This document shows positions 9,318-17,975 of a DNA stretch of 64,000 nucleotides, in pieces. Below the pieces are notes generated by a model that did no database searches, was not told the origin of the DNA, and saw only the letters and a list, made by a program, of their open reading frames with translations. The stretch is from assembly GCF_029265695.1 (NCBI RefSeq), contig NZ_JAJUHW010000013.1, forward strand, positions 1 to 64,000. Reading direction: 5' to 3'. The DNA comes from Gracilinema caldarium (GTDB lineage: Bacteria; Spirochaetota; Spirochaetia; Treponematales; Breznakiellaceae). The position numbers and the translations under genes are program-made. Every line of letters begins with the position of its first letter. Position 1 is the stretch's first letter.

Positions 9318-9808
9318 AGGCCCTCCCGGGGATCTGGCTTAGCTAAAACCGTCTCAGTCTGCTTTTTCCGGTATGCCTTAAGCCGTTCTCGGATTTCTGG
9401 ATATTTATTAGCCAGGATGCTTGCCGCAAGGAGGGCTGCATTGGCAGCCCCGGCCTTGCCTATAGCCAGGGTTCCCACAGGAATCCCTGCAGGCATCTGT
9501 ACAATAGAAAGCAATGAATCAAGACCATTTAAGGCCTTGGACTGGACCGGAACGCCCAGCACCGGCAGGGATGTTTTTGCGGCCGTCATACCCGGTAAAT
9601 GGGCCGCTCCGCCAGCGCCGGCAATAATAACCTCGATGCCCCGGCCCTCGGCCTGTTCTGCATAACAAAAAAGTTTATCCGGTGTTCTGTGGGCCGACAC
9701 CACTTCCACCTCATAGGGAATCCCTAATTCATCGAGCAGGGCCGCTCCGTGACTCATGGTTTCCCAATCGGAACTGGATCCCATAATCATTCCAATCAAT
9801 ACCTGCAT
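9314..9808 (-). CDS. purE: N5-carboxyaminoimidazole ribonucleotide mutase
   Basis: PurE moves the carboxyl group of N5-CAIR to give CAIR. The 164 residues show the class I signature: [10 protein letters not shown] at the start, SAHRTPDKL near 40-48 and [10 protein letters not shown] near 65-75. An AAGGAG ribosome site precedes the ATG. It is the first gene of a leftward purE-purK-esterase unit, with purK coupled by an ATGA overlap. The 113-base upstream gap probably holds the promoter; a TATACT box is visible there but no clear -35 partner. Confidence 0.96.
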   Translation of the reverse strand: MQVLIGMIMGSSSDWETMSHGAALLDELGIPYEVEVVSAHRTPDKLFCYAEQAEGRGIEVIIAGAGGAAHLPGMTAAKTSLPVLGVPVQSKALNGLDSLLSIVQMPAGIPVGTLAIGKAGAANAALLAASILANKYPEIRERLKAYRKKQTETVLAKPDPREGL

Positions 9809-9921
9809 AGCCTGGCTCCTTCTGTGCTGCCAGTTTTATAGTATAAATGGAAATTTTACACAATGACCGAGGGAAAATACCGAAGGGACATTGAGACAAC
9901 AAGGGGCAGCCTCTTTGAGGG

Positions 9922-11514
9922 CTATTTTTTTGCTACCCGGTCAGCTGCAAGACGACCTGTCATAATGGACGTGGGCACTCCGGTCGGACTGTAGGACCAT
10001 TGGCCTGCCTGGTATACGTCGGGAATGGCTGTCAGGACCGACTCGTTTACACCAAGCATGCTGGAAGTAACCGGGATAGGGTATTCAAAGGACCAGCCGA
10101 CAATTGCGCCGCCAGAGCTTGCTACCCGTTCTTCGATACTGAGGGGGCTCGCGGAAAACGAAAAAAGGATGCGGCCCGCAAGCTGGGGGTATAGGTTTTC
10201 AGTAAGCACCGAAAGGATTTTTTGTTCCAGATAGGCCTTAAACTCATCGTACCAGCCATCGGTATGGACTCGCTTTACCAGTTCGTAATCAAACAGGAGG
10301 CTCGCAATGATACCGGTCTTGCCCGGAGGGGCCGCCTGGGGATCCTTTAATACAGGAATTGATATTTCATAGGTGTTGTAGCGGCAAAACCGATCGAGCC
10401 AGTCCAGAATAGTAGCTCGGCTCAGCCGTTCCCACCGTTCTAGAAGCGATGCAAGCTCCTTGCGGTGAATGGATCCCAGTCCCTGGGCTGAGGGGGTATA
10501 GAAAAAATGCCCCCGGGACAGGGCGCTAAAATAGTCTGGCGGCAGGTCCGCCGCGATAAAGAGGGTAAACACAGACTCGGAACTTCTCGCGGTCTCCATG
10601 GCGGTCCTTGTGGCAGCAATATTTCGGACTACCGGCTCAGGAAGTCCGCCCGTTTCCGTATTGGCATAGAGAAAACGCAGATCCGCAGCCCAAATGAGCT
10701 TCTTGTACTCGTAACTGTTGCCATGGTCATCGACCAGCACTTTTTCTGCAGGTTTCACGGTTACAATCCGCCGCCCCGTTTTGAGTTTTCCGCCGAACTT
10801 AAGGAGTTTTTCCTGGACCCGCTCGGGGAGCTTCCCAACACCGCCAATAGGATAAAAATAATCGGTGTAGAGGTAAAAGTAGCTCATGGCAAAAAAGGTC
10901 GGTGTGGCCTTAAAGAAGTGCTGATCCACTATATCCCGCAGGGAGGGATTTTTAATGATGCCCGCAAGGTACTCTTCTACCGGGCCCTTGAGGCTATCCA
11001 GTTTCCGGAGGGTAAGGATAAATTTACCCATCCAGGGAAGGTATACCCGCAGGAAATACCCCAGGTCTTCCCGGAATTTTTTAAAAAGCGGGTTATCCAC
11101 CGCGTAGAGGATCTTCATGTGGGACATCACGGTTCGAATAAGCGACACAAGCCTATCAATATCTTCGCCGCTTTCAGGATAGGTTCTGCGGAGCAGCGCT
11201 TCGTAGGAATCCAGATCCCCTTCGCTCTCCACGGTAATAATGTCTTTTCCAATACCAACTGAAACGGGGCTTTTTACGCTGGGAAGTTCAATCCCCAGGT
11301 CCGCCAGCATGGGTTTTATAATGCCCGCGCTTTCCAGGGCCCGTACACCGCCATCAAAGGTAAAGCCATCCCGGGAAAAGGTATTGATAAGCCCCCCGCA
11401 GGTTTCGTTCTTTTCTATAAGGAGTACGTCCATACCCCGTTTTGCAGCATAGGCAGCGGCGGTGAGCCCCGCTATACCGCCTCCGACAACAATCAGTTCA
11501 TGGGCTTCCATCAT
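9922..11514 (-). CDS. CrtI/phytoene-desaturase-type FAD oxidoreductase
   Basis: This is an FAD/NAD(P)-binding amine-oxidase-fold protein related to carotenoid desaturases, carotenoid isomerases and retinol saturases. Of 530 residues, 7-45 hold the dinucleotide motif (GGGIAG at 11-16, then an acidic strand end at E34 and CGGLINTF), and the C-terminus has the second FAD motif (YQAGQWSYSPTGVPTS). Its start overlaps the upstream SDR stop by ATGA, so the two are coupled. With the SDR and the NTF2-like protein it forms a three-gene unit. No carotenoid synthase lies nearby, so a lipid or isoprenoid substrate other than phytoene is equally possible. Confidence 0.82.
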   Translation of the reverse strand: MMEAHELIVVGGGIAGLTAAAYAAKRGMDVLLIEKNETCGGLINTFSRDGFTFDGGVRALESAGIIKPMLADLGIELPSVKSPVSVGIGKDIITVESEGDLDSYEALLRRTYPESGEDIDRLVSLIRTVMSHMKILYAVDNPLFKKFREDLGYFLRVYLPWMGKFILTLRKLDSLKGPVEEYLAGIIKNPSLRDIVDQHFFKATPTFFAMSYFYLYTDYFYPIGGVGKLPERVQEKLLKFGGKLKTGRRIVTVKPAEKVLVDDHGNSYEYKKLIWAADLRFLYANTETGGLPEPVVRNIAATRTAMETARSSESVFTLFIAADLPPDYFSALSRGHFFYTPSAQGLGSIHRKELASLLERWERLSRATILDWLDRFCRYNTYEISIPVLKDPQAAPPGKTGIIASLLFDYELVKRVHTDGWYDEFKAYLEQKILSVLTENLYPQLAGRILFSFSASPLSIEERVASSGGAIVGWSFEYPIPVTSSMLGVNESVLTAIPDVYQAGQWSYSPTGVPTSIMTGRLAADRVAKK

Positions 11515-12488
11515 TGCAGTCCCCCCGAAAGTCTCCCCAGCTGCATGCTGATAGGCCAGAGAAGCTCCGCCATTTCAAGGTCCAGAGCAGGCGGCGCAAG
11601 GTTTTCCTGGGTTGTCAGATTAAAAAACCTGTCGGTCACCCCCACAAGTTCTGGGGAAACACCCAGATAATAGAGTGCCTCCGCAGAAACCGCAGGAGAC
11701 TGAGAATAGCGGTCAATAAAATTCTTTTTGTACCAGCGGTAAAAGGCGTGATTTTCGTTCCCCGTATTGGTGGCCACCATACCCGGATGCATGGCGTTTA
11801 TAGTCACCCCCGACCCCCTAAATAGCTCCGCAAAGCGGTGCATGGAAAGGATCTGGGCCGTTTTGGCAGACCCATAGGCCTTTAACCCCGAATACCCACC
11901 CCGTTCAAATTGCAGATTATCCAGATCGAGCCCCCAGACCGCAAAACGGTACCCCTCAGAGCTGACAAACAGGATACGGGCCCGCCCTTCCTTCTTAAGC
12001 CGGTCGAGGAGCATAAAATTGATGATAAAAGACGAAAGGTAATGGACCGCAAAGGTCGTTTCAAGGCCATCAACAGTCTCGGTCCGTTTGTTTAGATACA
12101 CCCCTGCATTGTGGATGAGCACATCGATGGGCCGGGGCCATGCATTAAGTTCCTGGGCCACCCGGTGTATATCCGCCAATACCGAAAGGTCCGCCACAAT
12201 GGCGTCGCAGCGGATCCCAAATTCACCCTGGAGCTCCTGGCAGAGGGCTTGCGATTTTTCGGGATTCCTGTTGATGGATAGAATATCCGCCCCCGCTGCA
12301 GCATAACGGCGGGCCGTATGGTAGCCGATACCAGACGTAGCCCCGCTTATCACCACTAGTTTTCCCCGGAACTCCTCACGACATTCTTGAGGAGGCAGCT
12401 TGTTGTGCTGCATCATTTCCCACACATTGGACCACTTGTATTGGGGCCAATACCGTTTCATGCGGGCAAAAAGTGTTTGCTTTTCCAT
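11511..12488 (-). CDS. Short-chain dehydrogenase, retinol-dehydrogenase-like
   Basis: This NAD(P)-dependent classical SDR has 325 residues. The cofactor motif is SGATSGIG at 48-55, NAG is at 127-129, and the catalytic set is S176 or S177, Y205 and K209 (YGSAK). The extended N-terminus (about 40 residues before the Rossmann fold) and the C-terminal tail resemble the RDH11-14/WWOX-like branch that oxidises or reduces lipophilic alcohols. It starts one base after the NTF2-like gene ends and overlaps the flavoprotein gene. Function with its neighbours in lipid or isoprenoid redox chemistry is an inference from that context. Confidence 0.86.
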   Translation of the reverse strand: MEKQTLFARMKRYWPQYKWSNVWEMMQHNKLPPQECREEFRGKLVVISGATSGIGYHTARRYAAAGADILSINRNPEKSQALCQELQGEFGIRCDAIVADLSVLADIHRVAQELNAWPRPIDVLIHNAGVYLNKRTETVDGLETTFAVHYLSSFIINFMLLDRLKKEGRARILFVSSEGYRFAVWGLDLDNLQFERGGYSGLKAYGSAKTAQILSMHRFAELFRGSGVTINAMHPGMVATNTGNENHAFYRWYKKNFIDRYSQSPAVSAEALYYLGVSPELVGVTDRFFNLTTQENLAPPALDLEMAELLWPISMQLGRLSGGLQ

Positions 12489-12489
12489 G

Positions 12490-12939
12490 TTATCCGAACA
12501 CCCGTCTCATAAAGGATCGATACATCCTGTTAAACCCAGGAATGTTATCAAAAATATCACCCCAGAGATCATAATAATCCCGCTGGTCCACAATCTTTCC
12601 CTGTTCATTAAGGACTATTCTGCTCGCCCCATACACAACCGAAGACCGGGTATTTCTGAAAAGGATAGTCATTTCCCATTCCATATAGATTAAGCGGTCC
12701 TGCATGACCGCATTTTTTATGGCCATGGACAGGTCCTGGGAACGCTTGGTGAGCCGTTCCGTTAATTCTCTGAAATTCTTAAGCCCCCGGACTTCCTGAA
12801 TACAGTCCCGGAAATGGATAGCTTCGTCATAATAGGGAATAATGTAGGACCAGTCGGGTTTTCCTTCCCGGTTATAGGTCTGGCTCCAGAGGGCAGTAAA
12901 CTGCTCAAGACTGGTAATCACATAGGGGTCGTCGTTCAT
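12490..12939 (-). CDS. NTF2-like / SnoaL-like protein
   Basis: A small protein of 149 residues with the cone-shaped NTF2 fold pattern: an N-terminal helix, IIPYYDEAIHFRD, then a long helical and sheet part ending in ASRIVLNEQGKIVDQRDYYD. Such proteins act as small isomerases or cyclases, or as binding partners. It is first in the leftward trio with the SDR and flavoprotein. The ATG at 12939 is preferred; a TTG lies one codon earlier, and an AGAGAGG stretch upstream can serve either. The name is by fold pattern, and the reaction is unknown. Confidence 0.75.
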   Translation of the reverse strand: MNDDPYVITSLEQFTALWSQTYNREGKPDWSYIIPYYDEAIHFRDCIQEVRGLKNFRELTERLTKRSQDLSMAIKNAVMQDRLIYMEWEMTILFRNTRSSVVYGASRIVLNEQGKIVDQRDYYDLWGDIFDNIPGFNRMYRSFMRRVFG

Positions 12940-12979
12940 CAATAGGTCCCTCTCTTTTCGTTTTTCCGTAATGATTCCT

Positions 12980-13008
12980 AGTATAGAGGCAATTTACGGT
13001 AAAAGCAA
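12980..13008 (-). promoter_or_regulatory. Promoter of the NTF2-SDR-flavoprotein operon
   Basis: On the minus strand TTGCTT (13003-13008), 17 bases, then TATACT (12980-12985) forms a good sigma-70 promoter about 40 bases upstream of the first gene. Confidence 0.65.
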
Positions 13009-13060
13009 ATCTTTATTACATTCATTGAAAGGCATACTGATCCTATTTTCTAAATGTAAA

Positions 13061-13476
13061 TTTGACAGAATACTTTACTTTCCATGCTATTATTCCGCGG
13101 AACCGCATTGCCGCTCCATCATGCTTTGCTTAAAGGCAATATCAAAGCTCATATCTGCCCATCAATTTTAAATGAATACATACAGGTTCTTTCCTATAGA
13201 AAGTTTGGATTAACCAAAGAAGAAACCAGTTACCTTATCGATGAAGAAATACTGCCTTTTTTTATTATCCATGACGAACCTCCGCAAAGCAAAAATTGGA
13301 TTGTGGAGGATTCTTCGGACAACAAATTCATCGATCTGGCGTGCACCATTCCGGGTTCAATACTGGTGAGCGGGGACATACATCTTTTACAGCATCGTGA
13401 TACTCTGCCGTGCAGAACTATTTCGCTTGCGGAATGTATCGATATGCTTTCAAGCTCACTTAACTCCCGTACTTAG
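13061..13476 (+). pseudogene. PIN-domain (PIN_3/COG1569-like) gene broken near its N-terminus
   Basis: The open frame from 13084 gives 130 residues matching a PIN ribonuclease of the PIN_3 type from its second element onward: LLFRGTALPLHHALL, NEYIQVLSYRKFG, the acidic motif DSSDNKFIDLA and LVSGDIHLL. The first strand with the catalytic Asp (usually DTNVL) is missing from this frame. It can be read just upstream: bases 13061-13066 code Phe-Asp in another frame, and adding one base after 13067 would give Phe-Asp-Thr-Asn-Thr-Leu-Leu-Ser running into the open frame. So a one-base deletion is likely. No antitoxin gene is beside it. Its end overlaps the activase gene by 17 bases. Confidence 0.7.
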
Positions 13477-16400
13477 CCAGGTAGGGTTCTACCACGTCGT
13501 TTTTCTGGGCTCCCGTGCCATCATAGGTAATGGAAAGCACCGGGACTCCGGTTAAGTTCTCGATAGCTTTGCTCATCCCCTCGGTGACTAGGGAGGCGCA
13601 GCAGAAGGCCGGGGCAGCCTGCACAAAAAGAGCCAAATCGGGGTGTTCGTCCAGAATTTTAAGCAGCTTAAGGGCGTTGTCGTAGTTTTCTCCCGACATT
13701 TCCGGCCGGATACCAAAATACTGGTACGCATCCTGCCGCCGGCGGTTTGTCCAGGGCCCCTCGCTGAGGGCTAGTCCAGTCTGGCGTTCCAGCGCCTTTT
13801 CTACCGATGCTATAGCCATCATCACCGCCCGATAGCCCAGCCAGGGGCCGTAGCGCCGCTCAATGAGAAGCCGGTCAAAGAAGGCGTCCACCGTCGCCTT
13901 TAGGTATTCCACATAGGAAGTGGTCACCACTTCCCCGCCGGCCCGTTCAATTGCCCGGATCAGGTCCTGGTTAAAAATATCGTTGTCCCGGACGTAAAAA
14001 TCGCCGAAAAGGGCAACCTTGGGACGCTTCCCTTCTTTCTTAGGAATAAAGCTTAAACCGGCGGCAATCTCCTTAATAACCGGCACCATAGGCTGCCGTT
14101 TTTCCAGGGCCGAGGCACACTTTTGGAGGGCCGAAGCAATAAACGCATCGGTCGCCCCGGGCAAGGTTTCGTAGGGCCGAATTCTCGTACCGATTTTCCG
14201 GAGCAGTCCCCCCAGCGCATAGGCATAGTAGGCATCCAGGGTCATACGGGCAGAAACGTCCATAAAGGTAAGATCCCCCGTAAAGACCTGAACAGACTCC
14301 ATTCCATTACCTGCCTTGCGGAGTATGGTTTCTATCTGGAGTGGATACAGGGGTATATTGCAGGGCCACAGGGCCTTGACCATCCAGAGAACCGTGTTGC
14401 GAGGGTCCAGCTCATGGTTTTCGATATACCGTATCACTTCGTAGGCAATAACGCTCACCGGGATACATTGGCCCGAATTGTGGGTCATGGCATGCTGGAT
14501 ATATTCGCTCTTTTCTTCCAAAACATGGGCGTCGATGCCATGGCCTCGGAGGGCCGCCGCCAAAAGCTCTACCACCAGGGGATCCCAGTTCGGAAGCAGC
14601 ACCGTCTTGTTCCGCGGGAAAGGAGTCTTTTCTGTTTTCAGAGCGGCCTGACTAGACACGGATGGGGCCGCAATCTTTTGAGGCCCCTCCTTGGCAGTCG
14701 CAAAATGGTTCCTAAAGGCCCGGACCGCTGCCTCGATCCGGGTCTCGTAGCCCACCGCCGAGTCATGTTCATCAATCTGTAAAATAAGATAGGGCTTATG
14801 GGCCTTGTCCAGAATTTCCTTAAAGGTCTCAATGGCAAAGGAGTCGGGTCCGCATTTAAAGGAGGTGACCAATACGGGGTACATTACCGGATGATTGCGG
14901 CAATACAGGGCGGTCTCGATAACCCGGGAAGCGTAGTACCAGTGATAGGCCTGCAGCTGGCGGTCATGATAATGTCCCTCCGGCGTGGGAAACATGTCAT
15001 GGAAAAAAACCTTGAGCCCATGCTCAGCAAACATATCGGGAATTCCCTTATTAAGCCCCTTGCTCAGGGCCGTGTAGGGCCTCCCGGTCAGCATGATGGC
15101 AAACTCATCGGTCTCAGGCCGTACCCGCTGATATAGCTCTAAGAGAGAACTGTTAAATGCCGCTTTGATCGCCTTCATGTTCCGGTACAGCCGTTCAAGG
15201 ACCGAAGGAACCGGCACGTCGAGCCCCCGGCTTGCGAGAATTCGCCTGAGCATTTCCCGGAGCTCAAAAATCGCTTCGCTGTCGTTGCCAAAACTGGAGT
15301 AAATGAGGGGTTTTAGAATCCGTTCCCCCTGGTTTGTGGCAACGCTCACGAGCGTAGGCGTATACTGAGAATAATTGCAATAAAAGAAGCGTCGTTCCTC
15401 GGTCTGACCCGCAGTTTCTCCATGGCGCGGTGCTTCCAGGTAAATCGGGAGGAATACATAGTCGGCCCGTTCAAGGAGGTCCTGAACTTGCCCGTGGATC
15501 ATCGAAATGGGGGCGCAAAAATCCGCGCCGGCAATACGTTTACCCATGCCAATAGAAGCGCTTGAGTCCTCACCCATAAGGGTGGTAAAGCCCAGGGATT
15601 GGAAAAAGTATTGCCAGAGCCTGCTGTCTTCCTGCAGATACAGAGACCGGGGAATACCGATACGGATTGATGAACGGCCGGTGCCGTCAGCAGCATTCGC
15701 GGCCTGTACGCTGCCAGTCTGGGCGCTAGTCGCCCGGGTGTTGAGCACACTGTCCGCAGCCTGGTGCAACGCATCGTTGAACAGGTCTATGGTACTGGTC
15801 GAAAAGTTAACCACCGCATCCTGGAGACGGCCCGTGAGGCTCTGCCTGGCCCGATTCTGCTGGCCCTGTTTGGATACGGATTGAACGGCCTGTTCCAAAA
15901 GGTGCCGTCGTTCCCGCAGGAGGTCAAAACCGGACTTGTTTTTGGATACAAATTTCCGGTCCCCCGCCCCGCGGCCGCAGAGGTATCCGTAGACAATCTC
16001 TTCGCCCTGTACGGTGATAATGTGCAGCTTGCAGTGGTTGGTGCAGCCTGAACACACATCGTTGCGCTGGGCAATCGTTTCCCGATGCAAAGCCAGGCCC
16101 CGGAATTTGGAAGCCCCGACCGGCACAGCCTGGTCATCCAGGGTCTGGAGGACCGCCCCCATGGCGCCGGTTAAGTGACAGTAGGGAGACACCGCGATAG
16201 GCCGCTTAAGCCGTTCTTCGAAGGCGGCCACCAGCGCTTTGTTTTTAGCCGTAGCACCCTGGAATACCACATGGGAGCCGATGGAGCCCTCCATGGCGAC
16301 CTTGGAAAGGTAGTTATCCGCCACAGAAAAGAGGGTTGCCACAAGGAGCTCTTCTACCGCATAGCCCTCGTTCTGGTAGTTATTCAGGTCCCGCTCCATA

Positions 16401-17902
16401 AAAACCGTACAGCGGTCGCTGGTGGCCGGCGCAGCGTGCCCCAGGGCCCGGGCGGCATATTCCCGGATAGGTACCCCAAGCTTGACCGCCTGTTCTTCTA
16501 TAAAACTTCCGGTTCCCGCAGCGCAGACCGTGTTCATCTGGCTAAAGACCACCACACCGTCTTTCAGCACCGTAAACTTGGAATCCTGGCCGCCAATTTC
16601 GATAATCGTATCCACCTGCCTGTCCAGTTCCACCGCAGCCCGGGCATGGGCGGTAATTTCGTCGATAATGCCGTCGCCCCCCACAATGGCCCCGATAAGT
16701 TTCCGGCCCGAGCCGGTGGTTCCGAAGGTGCGTACATCAAAATGAACCGCTTCATCACTTTCTATACGCTCAAGGGCCTCCAAAAGCCCTTGCACCGCCC
16801 GGATAGGATCCCCCGCGGTCCGGGTATAGAGCCCTGCGAGCATGGCGCGGTTCTGGTCCAGCAGGGCAGCTTTAGTACTGGTCGAGCCAATGTCGATTCC
16901 CAGGTACACCGGCAGCGTTCCTTTAGGGAGCGGCACATACAGGTCCACCTCTACGGGGTTCCGTTCTCCGAGCCGCTGGGTCACCAGGTTGTAACTTTTG
17001 TATGAACTAAAGTCAGGATACTGGGGGTTTTTCTTTTCCAAAGGTTGATGAACGTAGCGGCGCCGCGCTTCCTGTTTGCCTAGTATGTCTGCAAGGGTTC
17101 GTTCTTTTTCTGCTGGGGCAGGATCGTTTTGATTGGCCAGTAAGGCCCGCTGAACCGCCCCGATGGCTCCATAGAGCGCGGCCTGTTCGTCCCGAATGAT
17201 TTCCGTTTCCGCAAGGTCCGACAGGTGCTGGACGACCCGTTTGTTAAGGGCCACACCGCCCACCATGACGGTGGGGCTTGCAAGCTGTTCTGCGGGGAAA
17301 AGGGTATCGGCGATATTCCGGGCCAGTCCTGCGCAGAGTCCATCGGAGATTTCAGGCAGCCCCCAGCCTTCCTGCTGGGCATGAATCAGGTCGGTTTTCG
17401 CAAAAACAGAGCAGCGGCTTGCAATCCGCGGAGTCTGGGGACCTGACTGCTCGGCCAGTTCGGCAAGCCGGGAAGCGGACTCAATACCGAGCCGCACCGC
17501 CTGCTGGTCCAGGAAGCTGCCCGTACCGGCTGCGCAGGTCGAATTGGCCTTCATCTTCCGGTATGATCCATCATCATTAAAGATAATACGGGCAAATTTT
17601 TCTGAGCCCACGAGCAGGATGTTTTTTACATCCGGATACCGCCGCTTCACCGCATCGATAAAACAAATTTTATTTTCCGACCGGTGGTCCGCCAGCACAA
17701 AATAGGGGGTACTGCTCGTGGCACCCACTAAGCGAAAGGTTTTATAGGGACTGTGCTGCAGATACTGCTGGAGCACTCCATAAGGATTGCCCCGGTGGTA
17801 TGCATAGAGGGTATCCAATATAGTGAAAGTATCGTCGAGTACAACAACTTTTACGGTGGTTGAACCGCAATCAATTCCTAAATAGGGGGCCTTTGTATTC
17901 AT
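13460..17902 (-). CDS. 2-hydroxyacyl-CoA dehydratase activase-related fusion protein
   Basis: A 1480-residue protein with two BadF/HgdC-type ATPase domains followed by regions related to the dehydratase component. Domain 1 (about 5-255) has GIDCGSTTVK and cysteines C123 and C164; domain 2 (about 332-590) has GIDIGSTSTK, C460 and C498. In HgdC such a cysteine pair from each of two subunits binds one 4Fe-4S cluster. After it come CSGCTNHC (617-624) and C642, then DUF2229/HgdB-like segments to the end. Family members drive low-potential electron transfer using ATP. No acyl-CoA enzymes lie nearby, so the client is unknown. The upstream ribosome site is weak. Confidence 0.88.
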   Translation of the reverse strand: MNTKAPYLGIDCGSTTVKVVVLDDTFTILDTLYAYHRGNPYGVLQQYLQHSPYKTFRLVGATSSTPYFVLADHRSENKICFIDAVKRRYPDVKNILLVGSEKFARIIFNDDGSYRKMKANSTCAAGTGSFLDQQAVRLGIESASRLAELAEQSGPQTPRIASRCSVFAKTDLIHAQQEGWGLPEISDGLCAGLARNIADTLFPAEQLASPTVMVGGVALNKRVVQHLSDLAETEIIRDEQAALYGAIGAVQRALLANQNDPAPAEKERTLADILGKQEARRRYVHQPLEKKNPQYPDFSSYKSYNLVTQRLGERNPVEVDLYVPLPKGTLPVYLGIDIGSTSTKAALLDQNRAMLAGLYTRTAGDPIRAVQGLLEALERIESDEAVHFDVRTFGTTGSGRKLIGAIVGGDGIIDEITAHARAAVELDRQVDTIIEIGGQDSKFTVLKDGVVVFSQMNTVCAAGTGSFIEEQAVKLGVPIREYAARALGHAAPATSDRCTVFMERDLNNYQNEGYAVEELLVATLFSVADNYLSKVAMEGSIGSHVVFQGATAKNKALVAAFEERLKRPIAVSPYCHLTGAMGAVLQTLDDQAVPVGASKFRGLALHRETIAQRNDVCSGCTNHCKLHIITVQGEEIVYGYLCGRGAGDRKFVSKNKSGFDLLRERRHLLEQAVQSVSKQGQQNRARQSLTGRLQDAVVNFSTSTIDLFNDALHQAADSVLNTRATSAQTGSVQAANAADGTGRSSIRIGIPRSLYLQEDSRLWQYFFQSLGFTTLMGEDSSASIGMGKRIAGADFCAPISMIHGQVQDLLERADYVFLPIYLEAPRHGETAGQTEERRFFYCNYSQYTPTLVSVATNQGERILKPLIYSSFGNDSEAIFELREMLRRILASRGLDVPVPSVLERLYRNMKAIKAAFNSSLLELYQRVRPETDEFAIMLTGRPYTALSKGLNKGIPDMFAEHGLKVFFHDMFPTPEGHYHDRQLQAYHWYYASRVIETALYCRNHPVMYPVLVTSFKCGPDSFAIETFKEILDKAHKPYLILQIDEHDSAVGYETRIEAAVRAFRNHFATAKEGPQKIAAPSVSSQAALKTEKTPFPRNKTVLLPNWDPLVVELLAAALRGHGIDAHVLEEKSEYIQHAMTHNSGQCIPVSVIAYEVIRYIENHELDPRNTVLWMVKALWPCNIPLYPLQIETILRKAGNGMESVQVFTGDLTFMDVSARMTLDAYYAYALGGLLRKIGTRIRPYETLPGATDAFIASALQKCASALEKRQPMVPVIKEIAAGLSFIPKKEGKRPKVALFGDFYVRDNDIFNQDLIRAIERAGGEVVTTSYVEYLKATVDAFFDRLLIERRYGPWLGYRAVMMAIASVEKALERQTGLALSEGPWTNRRRQDAYQYFGIRPEMSGENYDNALKLLKILDEHPDLALFVQAAPAFCCASLVTEGMSKAIENLTGVPVLSITYDGTGAQKNDVVEPYLAKYGS

Positions 17903-17975
17903 AATGACCGATGATACTCAGGACCCTATGGGCCGGTCAATATGACAGAACTACAAAGCTTGTTAAGCTGCCTTT

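Noticed and set aside
9905-9930. Hairpin with T run near the end of the CrtI-type gene
   Set aside because: AGCCTC/GAGGGCT with seven T reads as a terminator on the plus strand only, but the genes here run leftward, so it cannot end the flavoprotein message. Part of it lies in coding sequence.
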